A stretch of DNA of 64,000 nucleotides, taken from an uncultured Bacteroidota bacterium. Lineage in GTDB: Bacteria > Bacteroidota > Bacteroidia > Flavobacteriales > Flavobacteriaceae. Under the pieces are notes generated by a model. It was not told the origin of the DNA. It searched no databases and saw nothing but the letters and a program-made list of their open reading frames with translations. The stretch's first letter is position 1. Each line of letters starts with the position of its first letter. A program made the translations under genes and the position numbers. Positions 9,027 to 17,214 of this stretch are shown here, in pieces. The stretch lies in the NCBI GenBank assembly GCA_902584445.1, contig CACHZY010000004.1, forward strand, positions 1-64,000, read 5' to 3'.

Positions 9027-11921
9027 TTATTTTATTAAAGCCTCATAGACAAGCTTTTGAATTCTGGTTCGAATATTATGCTTCCCCAAAAGATTATTTG
9101 ACATACTTGGATAGGTTCTATTAGATAAAAATACTAAAATCAGATCTTCCTCAGGATCAGCCCAAGCATAAGTTCCTGTAAAACCCATATGTCCAAAGCT
9201 GGAAAAACTAACGCAACCACAGGTAGATCCTAATCCTGATAATTGTGGCTTGTCAAAACCTACTCCTCTCCTATTACCTTTATCACAATAATAACATTGA
9301 TTAAATTTATCAAAGGTGTCTGCTTTAAAATATTGTTTACCATCAATAAACCCTTTATTTAAATATAATTGCATAATTTTTCCTATTTCAGTGGCATTTG
9401 AGAAAAGCCCAGCATGCCCTCCAACGCCTCCTTGCATGGCTGCACCCATATCATGCACAAAACCTCTAAGAGTATTATATCTGTAATATATATCCTCTTC
9501 AGAAGGAACAATTTCATTAAGAGGGATACTATTTCTGGGGTTATATAATGTCCTCTTTAATCCAAGAGGTTTATAAATTTTATTTAACACCTGTTTATCG
9601 AAAGATTTTTGATTTATTCTTTCAAAATAATCTTTAAAAATATAAAAGGGTAGATCTGAATATTTATAATTAATTGAATCCATGAGCGGACTCTCCATAA
9701 TCAATTTTTTCATTTCTTTTTTGAAACTTTTCTTTAAAAAAAGTTCATCAGTTACTTCAATATTATATGACCCTTTTTTGTTATTTCTATAATATTTTCT
9801 TTTAGGTTTTTTTTTACGATCAAGGGTTTTCTCGAAAAAAGGAATCCAAGGCGTGAGACCAGCGTGATGAGATAAAACAGCCTTTACAGTCAAGTCAGCT
9901 TTGTTTGTGTTTTTTAATTCAGGAATTAAATCAGACAAATTAGAGTCTAGCTTAAAATCTTCATCTCCAATTGCTTTAATAATTAATGGAAGTGTGGCAG
10001 TAATCTTTGTTAGAGATGCTAAATCATAGATATGATGGTTTTTTACAGCTATCTTTTTTTTGTATGTATGGTAACCAAAACTTTTTTGATAAACCATTTT
10101 CCCTTTTCTTGATATAAATATTTGCATTCCAGGAGTCATTGCTGAATCGATTACCATTTGAGCAAATGAATCGATTCTATTAAGTTTTTTTTGATCAAAA
10201 CCCATTGTCGAGGGCTCGGTTTTTTTAAAGAGATTTTTTGCAGGGAGTTGAATCCCATCTCCAGCCTCAAAGTAAGGGTTTATACTTACCGGTAAAACAC
10301 CATTAGCCTCCTGAAATCCAGCTAGTATATCAGCACTTACTTCTTGACTAATTTGATTGTTTTGATAACTAACAAGTATGGCATTAATATTTTCAATACT
10401 TTGAAGTTTTCCAAGTGCGTAAGGGTTTACAAAAATATCAAGTATAACCTCATGGTCTTTTGCTATGGCCTCAATAAGTTTCAATTCTTCCTGAGTTAAA
10501 TCATTTTCTTTCCATGGATTGATATCTGATCGATGAAAACTTATGATAACTTTTGAATCATTTTTTAAGGTTTTTAATACCTGAGAGCGCGTCTTAAAGT
10601 CTATAGTTTCAATAGAAGAATTTTGTAACAGTCTGTCACTAAAAACCTTTCCAGAAGAATCACCCAGTTTGATATATGAATATCTATGATTTGGACTCAG
10701 AGGAATAAGATCATTATCGTTCTTGATTAATGTAATTGATTTGCTAAAAGCTTCTCTTATTAAAAGTGTGTCGTTTAAAGTATTTAGTTTTTTGTATAAT
10801 TTCTCAATACCAAGCTTTTTAGCTTTGTCCAATCCAACTTTAAATTTTGCCTTTAAAATTTTTTTAACAGATTCCTTAAGCCTCATCTTTATATAGTCAG
10901 AATTTTTATAAGCATTTTTTATTGCTTTAATTCCTTTGGGGATATCCAATGATATTAACAGTAAATCGTTTCCTGCTTCAAAGGCAGTAAGATCAATATT
11001 TCCCTCAATTTCAGCATCTGCTCCTTTCATATTTAAAGCATCAGTCACAATTAATCCATTAAACCCTAATTTTTCTTTTAATAGTCCAGTAACAAGTTTT
11101 CTCGAAAGGGAGGCAGGATAGTCAGAATCTGTGAGGCTAGGAACATTTAAATGAGCCACCATAATAGAGCTAACATTTTTTTCGATAAGTTTTTTGAATG
11201 GATAAAGTTCGTTTGCTTCAATATGGTCTTTACTAAAATTAATTTTAGGAAGTGTCAAGTGAGAATCTTTCTCAGTATCTCCATGACCTGGAAAGTGTTT
11301 TGCACTTGTTAGAATTCCTGCTTGATGATGGCCCTCCATTAAAGCAACAACCTGTTTCGCTACTTTGTCAGGGTTTTCTCCAAAAGAGCGATTTCCAATA
11401 ATTGGATTCAATGGGTTGGTATTAATATCGGCTACGGGTGAAAAACTCATATGAACGCCTAACAATCGTTCCTGCTCCCCTATTCTTTGTCCAATTTTTC
11501 TAATTATCTCATAATCTCTTGATGCTCCAAGAGTCATGCTCCAAGGGAATGGCACTACGGAATCTAACCTCATTGCAACCCCCCATTCTGCGTCCATAGT
11601 TACCAATAAAGGCACCTTAGATTGAGATTGAAAATCATTTAACCATTGAGTTTGTTTGACAGGAGTCCCCTGAGAAAATATCAAACCTCCAATATGATAG
11701 TCTTGGATCAAGGTTTTAATTTCCTTAAAATGCTGGTCGTTTTTTTCTGAAAAAACCATTGGAAAAAAAAGTTGACCTATTTTTTCATCTAAGCTTAGAG
11801 TAGAGTATATACTATCTACCCATTGATTCTGATTTTTAGTCTCATCTACTAAAAGAGGATCTGGCTGCTGAGATAGACAGTAACCTCCTAATAGCAATAA
11901 AAAAATAAAATTAAAGCGCAT
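9027..11921 (-). CDS. GH3 beta-N-acetylhexosaminidase fused to serine beta-lactamase-like domain
   Basis: Exported two-enzyme fusion of about 964 residues. Residues 35 to 370 form a glycoside hydrolase family 3 domain of NagZ type, with KHFPGHGDTEKDSH (about 208-221) and the predicted nucleophile Asp in VTDALNMKGA (about 294). Residues 380 to 560 are a linker domain. Residues 575 to 964 form a class C beta-lactamase/PBP-like serine hydrolase with SLTK (about 636-639), YSD in place of YxN, and a late GFTGT. This fusion is common in Bacteroidota and is thought to trim cell-wall fragments. The ATG at 11921 is preferred over a TTG one codon earlier. It lies 6 bases before bshA and 7 bases after its upstream neighbour. 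Confidence 0.92.
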   Translation of the reverse strand: MRFNFIFLLLLGGYCLSQQPDPLLVDETKNQNQWVDSIYSTLSLDEKIGQLFFPMVFSEKNDQHFKEIKTLIQDYHIGGLIFSQGTPVKQTQWLNDFQSQSKVPLLVTMDAEWGVAMRLDSVVPFPWSMTLGASRDYEIIRKIGQRIGEQERLLGVHMSFSPVADINTNPLNPIIGNRSFGENPDKVAKQVVALMEGHHQAGILTSAKHFPGHGDTEKDSHLTLPKINFSKDHIEANELYPFKKLIEKNVSSIMVAHLNVPSLTDSDYPASLSRKLVTGLLKEKLGFNGLIVTDALNMKGADAEIEGNIDLTAFEAGNDLLLISLDIPKGIKAIKNAYKNSDYIKMRLKESVKKILKAKFKVGLDKAKKLGIEKLYKKLNTLNDTLLIREAFSKSITLIKNDNDLIPLSPNHRYSYIKLGDSSGKVFSDRLLQNSSIETIDFKTRSQVLKTLKNDSKVIISFHRSDINPWKENDLTQEELKLIEAIAKDHEVILDIFVNPYALGKLQSIENINAILVSYQNNQISQEVSADILAGFQEANGVLPVSINPYFEAGDGIQLPAKNLFKKTEPSTMGFDQKKLNRIDSFAQMVIDSAMTPGMQIFISRKGKMVYQKSFGYHTYKKKIAVKNHHIYDLASLTKITATLPLIIKAIGDEDFKLDSNLSDLIPELKNTNKADLTVKAVLSHHAGLTPWIPFFEKTLDRKKKPKRKYYRNNKKGSYNIEVTDELFLKKSFKKEMKKLIMESPLMDSINYKYSDLPFYIFKDYFERINQKSFDKQVLNKIYKPLGLKRTLYNPRNSIPLNEIVPSEEDIYYRYNTLRGFVHDMGAAMQGGVGGHAGLFSNATEIGKIMQLYLNKGFIDGKQYFKADTFDKFNQCYYCDKGNRRGVGFDKPQLSGLGSTCGCVSFSSFGHMGFTGTYAWADPEEDLILVFLSNRTYPSMSNNLLGKHNIRTRIQKLVYEALIK

Positions 11922-11928
11922 CAATTAT

Positions 11929-12411
11929 TCAAAAATAACGAGCGTGCCAACTAGAGATAGCAGGCACCTCCCAAAGAGAATTATATTCTTTCTTATTAAT
12001 TACCAAATTATTAAAGACAATAACATCTGAATTAAGTAATTTTTTTTTAGCCATTTTCCTAAAATCTTTTAGTGAAATATATTCAATCTTATTTCTTATT
12101 CGGTAAGTAACATTCATCTTGTCCAAAAGGATTATACCTAACTTTTTTTCTAAGTTTTGAATAAAACGCACAGAAGAATCAATTGAACAACCACTTGCTG
12201 ACTGTAAAGATTCATTTAAAGCAATAACCAAAAATCGATCATATGGAATATCAATCGCTGCTTGAAGGTTCGCTCCATGGGCAGTCCAATTATTTAGAAA
12301 ATCATTGGCATTTACTCTTATAAAATCTAATTCTTCAACTGTAAAAACTCGATTGGATTGATAAATCCAAACTCTCGATTCTTCCGGTAATTCGTCAAAG
12401 GGTACTATCAT
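11929..12411 (-). CDS. conserved Bacteroidota protein, often mislabelled ABC transporter ATPase
   Basis: A 160-residue soluble protein opening with PFDELPEESRVWIYQSNR, a pattern seen in many flavobacteria. Databases often call this family ABC transporter ATPase, but it has no Walker A, no signature motif and is too short, so that name is not supported. A conserved region (AHGANLQAAIDIPYDRFLVI, then SGCSIDSSVRFI) sits in the middle. The function is unknown. It is translated two bases after the CCG-domain Fe-S protein and just ahead of the GH3 fusion, within the minus-strand block. Confidence 0.75.
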   Translation of the reverse strand: MIVPFDELPEESRVWIYQSNRVFTVEELDFIRVNANDFLNNWTAHGANLQAAIDIPYDRFLVIALNESLQSASGCSIDSSVRFIQNLEKKLGIILLDKMNVTYRIRNKIEYISLKDFRKMAKKKLLNSDVIVFNNLVINKKEYNSLWEVPAISSWHARYF

Positions 12412-12413
12412 AT

Positions 12414-13193
12414 TTACATACCTTCAGCAGATGCTATTAATTCAGCGATATCTTTAACCTCAATATTTTCATCCATTTCTTTATTTTTAACACCGTCAGA
12501 CATCATTGTATTACAAAAAGGGCAAGCTGCTGCTATTATGTCTGGGTTTGTTTTGAGTGCTTGTTCTGTTCTTTCTATGTTAACGTCCTTATTTCCTTTT
12601 TCAGGCTCTTTAAACATCTGAGCTCCCCCAGCACCGCAACATAATCCCTTCTCTTTGCAGTTTTTCATTTCGAGTAATTCAGCATCTAATTTTTTAATTA
12701 ACTTTCTAGGTGCTTCGTACACTTGATTAGCACGCCCAAGGTAACAAGGATCGTGGTATGTTATTCGCTTACCTTTATAATATGAACCAGATATTGAAAA
12801 CCTACCTTCTTTTAATAAATCATTAATTAGTTGAGTATGGTGAACTACTTCATATTTTCCGCCTAGATCGGGATATTCATTTTTTAAGGTATTAAAGCAA
12901 TGAGGGCATGTAGTAACAATTTTAGTTACAGAGTATGAATTCAATACTTCAATGTTTGCCATGGCTTGCATCTGAAAAAGGAACTCATTACCAGCCCTTT
13001 TCGCAGGGTCTCCTGTACAGCTCTCCTCTGTGCCTAGAACTGCAAAAGAAATAGACGCTTTTTGAAGGATTTTTACAAAAGATTTTGAAATTTTTTTTGC
13101 TCGATCATCAAAGCTTCCAGCACAACCAACCCAAAATAAAACTTCTGGTTTTTTTCCTTCAGCAGTGATTTCAGCTAGAGTTGGAACATGCAT
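12414..13193 (-). CDS. CCG-domain Fe-S protein (HdrB/GlpC-like)
   Basis: Soluble protein of 259 residues with two CCG-type cysteine domains: GCAGSFDDR, ESCTGDPAKRAG and TTCPHCFNTLK in the first half, then TYHDPCYLGR, GLCCGAGG and AACPFCNTMM in the second. Such modules bind an unusual [4Fe-4S] cluster in heterodisulfide reductase HdrB, glycolate oxidase GlcF and lactate-utilisation LutA. It very likely works with the membrane Fe-S protein encoded two genes upstream (13665-14987), passing electrons to or from quinone. The redox partner is unknown. ATG start at 13193, 11 bases after the HAD gene. Confidence 0.88.
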   Translation of the reverse strand: MHVPTLAEITAEGKKPEVLFWVGCAGSFDDRAKKISKSFVKILQKASISFAVLGTEESCTGDPAKRAGNEFLFQMQAMANIEVLNSYSVTKIVTTCPHCFNTLKNEYPDLGGKYEVVHHTQLINDLLKEGRFSISGSYYKGKRITYHDPCYLGRANQVYEAPRKLIKKLDAELLEMKNCKEKGLCCGAGGAQMFKEPEKGNKDVNIERTEQALKTNPDIIAAACPFCNTMMSDGVKNKEMDENIEVKDIAELIASAEGM

Positions 13194-13204
13194 GATGAGA
13201 AATT

Positions 13205-13651
13205 TTATTGGTCCTTTCCGTCGTCAAAGACTTCGATGGTAACTTCTTTTTCGATTAAATCAGTAAAATTTCCTTTATATTGGGTTGCTTTAACTAAATG
13301 ATTATCAATCCAGTGATAGTTGCCACCTCTGGGTTTTCCCATCAAAAGGCTATGATACTTAAAACCATTTGATTTCAACCACTGCTCTGTTACTTCTCGA
13401 TGTGATTCTACTCTAGAAGTAAAAAAACAAATTAAGTGTCCATCTTCGTACCATTTATTAAGAGTTTCTAGAGCATCTGGGTAAACCTTGGCAGTAGCCA
13501 TTCTCTCTGGCTCTTCATTTGGAATATCGTCACAAATGGTTCCATCAATATCGATTAAGTAGTTTTTTATACCCCCAGGTAAAACAGGACTTATGACTTC
13601 TCCATTTTCAACTTTTTTGTGTAAGTAGCTTTCAGCTTCTTCTTTTTCCAT
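13205..13651 (-). CDS. HAD-superfamily phosphatase-like protein
   Basis: Small HAD-type hydrolase of 148 residues. Motif I is YLIDIDGTICDD (Asp nucleophile and acid/base Asp), motif II is FFTSR, a Lys follows in LMGKPRGG, and WIDNHLV supplies the acidic end. It resembles 5'-nucleotidase or polynucleotide-phosphatase-like HAD proteins with little or no cap domain. Some databases call close relatives phosphoheptose isomerase, but the HAD motifs rule that out. The substrate is unknown. It lies between the two Fe-S genes, 13 bases after the membrane component, and is conserved in that position in many flavobacteria as I recall. Confidence 0.78.
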   Translation of the reverse strand: MEKEEAESYLHKKVENGEVISPVLPGGIKNYLIDIDGTICDDIPNEEPERMATAKVYPDALETLNKWYEDGHLICFFTSRVESHREVTEQWLKSNGFKYHSLLMGKPRGGNYHWIDNHLVKATQYKGNFTDLIEKEVTIEVFDDGKDQ

Positions 13652-13664
13652 ACTTTAGTTTTAA

Positions 13665-14987
13665 TTAATTATCGTTAGCCCAAAGCAACCTATCCTGATT
13701 ATTAAAAGGCCAAGGTGCTCCATTATTTTCAATGTTACTCATCATATTATTTAAATCACCAGGTGCTGAAGATTGTTCCATCACCAAATACTGACGCATA
13801 TCCATGATTATTGATAATGGATCGATACCAACTGGACAGGCTTCTACACAAGCGTTGCAGGATGTACACGCCCACAACTCTTCTTGACTAATATAGTTGT
13901 TTAAAAGCTGTTTGCCATCATCTTTAAAGGATCCATTTAAAGTAATGTTTGCGCCTACTTCTTCTAATCGATCTCTAGTATCCATCATAATTTTTCTTGG
14001 AGACAATAACTTTCCAGTTTGATTCGCAGGGCACTCAGAGGTACACCTTCCACATTCAGTACAAGTGTATGAATTCATCAATTGAACCCAATTGAGATCT
14101 AGAACGTCAGATGCTCCAAATTTACTTGACTCTGATCCACTTTCAAGACTAGCATAAGGATCTATATTTGGATCCAGCATACGTTTTACCTCTTTTTTAA
14201 CCGTTTTGTTATTTACAAATTTCCCTTTAGGGTCAAGATTAGCAAAAAAAGTGTTTGGAAAAGCTAAAAGTATATGTAAATGCTTTGAATAATAAAGATA
14301 ATTCAGGAAAATCAATATTCCTGATATATGCAACCACCAAAAAGTTCGTTCAAATAGAATAAGAGTTTGAATTGAAAACGAAGTGAAAAAAGGGGTTATA
14401 AATTGAGAAACTGGGAAAAAACCAGCTTTAACGTAATTTGGAGCTTCCGAATTTTGAAGTAAAAAATCTGTTGCATTCATAAGAAGAAATAATGACATAA
14501 GAATTATTTCAAAATAAAGAATGAAATCGGCGTCTTTTTTCGGCCATCCTTTCATTTCTGAGTTCCAAAAACGGTTAATCTTAAGTAAATTTCTCCTTGT
14601 CCAAAAAAGAATCACTGAAATAATTACAAGTGCCGCTAATACTTCAAAAGATGCAATCAAAAAACTATAAAAACTACCTAAATAAGGAGCTAAAATTCTA
14701 TGAGTTCCTAACAAACCATCTAATACGATTTCTAAGAGTTCAATGTTTATAATAATAAAACCAATATATACTATTAAATGAAGTGTGCCCGAAACAGGTC
14801 TACTCACCATTTTTGACTGTCCAAAAGCAACTCTTAGCATATTCAACCACCTCTTTTTTGGTCTATCCATTCTGTCAATATTCTTTCCTAATAAAATGTT
14901 TCTTTTTATTAAGAGAAAATTTCTTCTAAACAAAAAAATTGAGCTTGTAAGGAGAATTGCAAAAAGAATATTGGATAAATATGCCAC
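13665..14987 (-). CDS. membrane-bound 4Fe-4S dicluster oxidoreductase subunit
   Basis: Integral membrane electron carrier of 440 residues. The N-terminal half has about five or six hydrophobic helices (residues 1-20, 65-90, 105-135, 165-185, 225-245) of NarI/HdrE type. The C-terminal half has two [4Fe-4S] motifs, CTECGRCTSECP and CTSCNACVEACP. With the CCG protein (12414-13193) it forms the equivalent of an HdrDE-like quinone-linked module split into two genes. The start is GTG at 14987, two bases after the mlaD stop, with MAYLSNILFAILL as the first helix. The donor and acceptor are unknown. Confidence 0.88.
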   Translation of the reverse strand: MAYLSNILFAILLTSSIFLFRRNFLLIKRNILLGKNIDRMDRPKKRWLNMLRVAFGQSKMVSRPVSGTLHLIVYIGFIIINIELLEIVLDGLLGTHRILAPYLGSFYSFLIASFEVLAALVIISVILFWTRRNLLKINRFWNSEMKGWPKKDADFILYFEIILMSLFLLMNATDFLLQNSEAPNYVKAGFFPVSQFITPFFTSFSIQTLILFERTFWWLHISGILIFLNYLYYSKHLHILLAFPNTFFANLDPKGKFVNNKTVKKEVKRMLDPNIDPYASLESGSESSKFGASDVLDLNWVQLMNSYTCTECGRCTSECPANQTGKLLSPRKIMMDTRDRLEEVGANITLNGSFKDDGKQLLNNYISQEELWACTSCNACVEACPVGIDPLSIIMDMRQYLVMEQSSAPGDLNNMMSNIENNGAPWPFNNQDRLLWANDN

Positions 14988-14989
14988 CT

Positions 14990-15937
14990 CTATTGATTAT
15001 TTTCTTCAGGTATATATGGTTTCTGCTTTTTTCCAAAAATAGAAAGATTAATATACCTTTTGGGATGATTTTTTAAATCGCTAAGCAAACTCTCTAATTC
15101 ATCAGAAGCATCAATCAAACTTTCATATAAAGACTCATCGTTAACGATTTTCCCCAAAGTACCTTTTCCTTTCTCTATTGATGATACAATTAAATTTAAA
15201 CCCCTAACAGTTTCATTAAGCTCTCTCATTGTAGCCGTAATATTAGCTTCTGAAATTGAGTCTGTTATGGATTTTAAGTTTGCAGAAGTATCAGAAAAAT
15301 TATTAAAGGTTGTATTAATATAACTCTGATTATCGTCTAAAATTTTAATCAAAGAAGAGGAAGCTTCATTAAGGTTTTGAGTCGTGTTAGAGAGGTTTTG
15401 TAGTGTACTTTTTAGATTTAATTGAGTATTATTATCAAGAACATTACTGACACCTATAAATAGGGAATCAGCACTAGATAACATACTTGAAATTTTTGCT
15501 TGTAGAGGTTCAATCTGACGATTTATTAACTCCGTTAAACCTGGCTTTACTTCAGAAGCTAGAGTATCTCCCGAAATAATTTGATTTTCATTATCAAAAA
15601 CTGGTTTAATAGCTACTGCCATTCCTCCAATTAATCCTGTTTCATATAGAAGAGCAGTGCTGCGAGTAGAAAAAACTAACTCATCTCTAATCTTCATTGT
15701 TATGAGTATTTTAGTGGAATTTGGCAGGAAATCAATTTCAGAAATCTTGCCAACAGAAAGTCCATTAATAGTCACTTTAGCACCTGGAACAAGCCCCTCA
15801 ACTTCGTTATAAATTGTGTAAATCGTCTTATCTCTTTCTAAAAGCGAAGTACCCTTTAAAAAACTAAATCCATAAATAAATAAAGCTATCCCACCTATAA
15901 CCAAAAAAGCTGTTTTTATTTCACGGGATGTTTTCAA
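14990..15937 (-). CDS. MlaD/MCE-family lipid-transport protein
   Basis: Protein of 315 residues with one N-terminal membrane anchor (FLVIGGIALFIYGFSFL, residues 11-27) and an MCE domain (about 38-118: YNEVEGLVPGAKVTINGLSVGKI). A long helical region rich in Asn, Ser and Leu follows. MlaD proteins form hexameric rings that carry phospholipids between the inner and outer membranes. The ABC permease and ATPase partners are not in this window. The TTG start at 15937 matches the usual family N-terminus (KTSREIKTAFLVIGG). A TAGATTTG promoter element lies 26 bases upstream, so transcription may also begin here. Confidence 0.9.
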   Translation of the reverse strand: MKTSREIKTAFLVIGGIALFIYGFSFLKGTSLLERDKTIYTIYNEVEGLVPGAKVTINGLSVGKISEIDFLPNSTKILITMKIRDELVFSTRSTALLYETGLIGGMAVAIKPVFDNENQIISGDTLASEVKPGLTELINRQIEPLQAKISSMLSSADSLFIGVSNVLDNNTQLNLKSTLQNLSNTTQNLNEASSSLIKILDDNQSYINTTFNNFSDTSANLKSITDSISEANITATMRELNETVRGLNLIVSSIEKGKGTLGKIVNDESLYESLIDASDELESLLSDLKNHPKRYINLSIFGKKQKPYIPEENNQ

Positions 15938-15962
15938 ATTAATAGCGTATTATTTATAGTTA

Positions 15963-15970
15963 CAAATCTA
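15963..15970 (-). promoter_or_regulatory. Bacteroidota -7 element before mlaD
   Basis: TAGATTTG on the minus strand matches TAnnTTTG. A TTG at 15986-15988 lies 15 bases farther upstream, shorter than the usual spacer. It would give mlaD and the following genes their own start site. Confidence 0.45.
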
Positions 15971-15997
15971 CTCTTTTTTTATACACAATGATTCTTT

Positions 15998-17110
15998 TCA
16001 TTTGTCTAATACATCAGATAATTTTATTTGTTTATCCCCTTTAAATGCGACAATAAATGCAGATTTAAAGCCTTTTTTTTTGGCTTTTCTCTTTTCTTTT
16101 TGAATTTGCTTATAACTTTTTGATTTTGAGAAATAATATTTAAAGTAACCACCATCTTTTAACTTATGGATTGGCTCTAATCCATTAAAATTATATGAAT
16201 TTGGGTCTAATGAATTTTTACTTGCAGCAATTTGAACTCTGAAAAAAATTTCCTGATTACTTTTATTGTACGTTAAATTTTTTTCTTGGTTAAACGTTTC
16301 TACATCAATTGTAGATTTTTCTATGTCATTTTTATAATTAACGATTGCTTTTGCAATTGACTTAGCCATATCATTTTGCCCTTTTTTCGAGTTAAGATAT
16401 GCCCCTTCTTTTTTATTTGTTAAAAATCCGGCCTCTACTAAAACGCTTGGCATGTAAGTATACTTTAATACAACAAAACCAGCTTGTTTTACTGTTCTAT
16501 TTTTTCTTCCAAGAGAGGAAATAAAGCTTTTTTGAATAGCGTCAGCCGCTTCAATACTTTGATTTGAGTAGGCTTCTTGCATTAAGGTTAAACTTATAAC
16601 TGACTCCGGATTATTGGGATCAAAACCTTCATAGTTTTTTTCGTAATCCTCTTCATAAAAAATTACAGAATTTTCTCTTTTAGCTACTTCAAAATTCCTT
16701 TGATTAGCATGAAGTCCAAGAACAAATGTGCCAGCACCAAATACTGCAGAGGATTTAAATGCATCACAATGAATTGAAACAAACAAATCAGCATCAGCTT
16801 CATTTGCTATATTTGCCCTGTCTACTAGTTTAACAAATACATCGGTCTTTCGTGTATATATAACTTTTATACCTTGATTTTTTTGAAGTATTTTTCCAAT
16901 TCCTAAAGCAATATTCAAGGCTATGTTTTTCTCAAAGTAACCATTTCCTCTGTTTCCACTATCATGACCTCCATGTCCTGCATCTAAAACTACAACAAAC
17001 GGTTTTGGGTAGTTTATCTTAAACTTAGAATGAATTATTGGCCTCTCTGCAAATAAAGTTAAAGAGGAAAATAATGCTAAAAAGAGCTTAAGTCTTGATT
17101 TTAAAAGCAT
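15998..17110 (-). CDS. N-acetylmuramoyl-L-alanine amidase (Amidase_3)
   Basis: Zinc amidase of 370 residues that cuts the bond between N-acetylmuramic acid and L-alanine in peptidoglycan. It has a signal peptide (to about residue 22). Zinc ligands are visible as His46 in VLDAGHGGHDSG, Glu60 in YFEKNIALNIA and His114 in VSIHCDA; the catalytic Glu is in VLVEAGFLTN. A C-terminal region (about 280-370) is lysine- and tyrosine-rich and may be a divergent SPOR-like wall-binding segment. It heads the minus-strand block and is transcribed away from lptD, from a good promoter at 17184-17214. Confidence 0.93.
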   Translation of the reverse strand: MLLKSRLKLFLALFSSLTLFAERPIIHSKFKINYPKPFVVVLDAGHGGHDSGNRGNGYFEKNIALNIALGIGKILQKNQGIKVIYTRKTDVFVKLVDRANIANEADADLFVSIHCDAFKSSAVFGAGTFVLGLHANQRNFEVAKRENSVIFYEEDYEKNYEGFDPNNPESVISLTLMQEAYSNQSIEAADAIQKSFISSLGRKNRTVKQAGFVVLKYTYMPSVLVEAGFLTNKKEGAYLNSKKGQNDMAKSIAKAIVNYKNDIEKSTIDVETFNQEKNLTYNKSNQEIFFRVQIAASKNSLDPNSYNFNGLEPIHKLKDGGYFKYYFSKSKSYKQIQKEKRKAKKKGFKSAFIVAFKGDKQIKLSDVLDK

Positions 17111-17183
17111 TTATAAAAGGGTTAAATCTGCAATCAACTATAAAAATATCACTAATTTTAGCCTTCAGATGAATCATCTCACA

Positions 17184-17214
17184 CAAATTTAGGACTATTC
17201 GGTTTGCAATCAAA
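17184..17214 (-). promoter_or_regulatory. full Bacteroidota promoter for the amidase gene
   Basis: The minus strand carries TTTG (17211-17214), a 19-base spacer, and TAAATTTG (17184-17191). Both elements and the spacing match the Bacteroidota consensus. The -33 element lies inside the first codons of lptD on the other strand. Confidence 0.6.

Noticed and set aside
11929-12411. ABC transporter ATPase, the usual database name
   Set aside because: No Walker A, Walker B or signature motif, and the protein is far too short.
13205-13651. Phosphoheptose isomerase, a name given to relatives
   Set aside because: It has the HAD motifs and no SIS domain.
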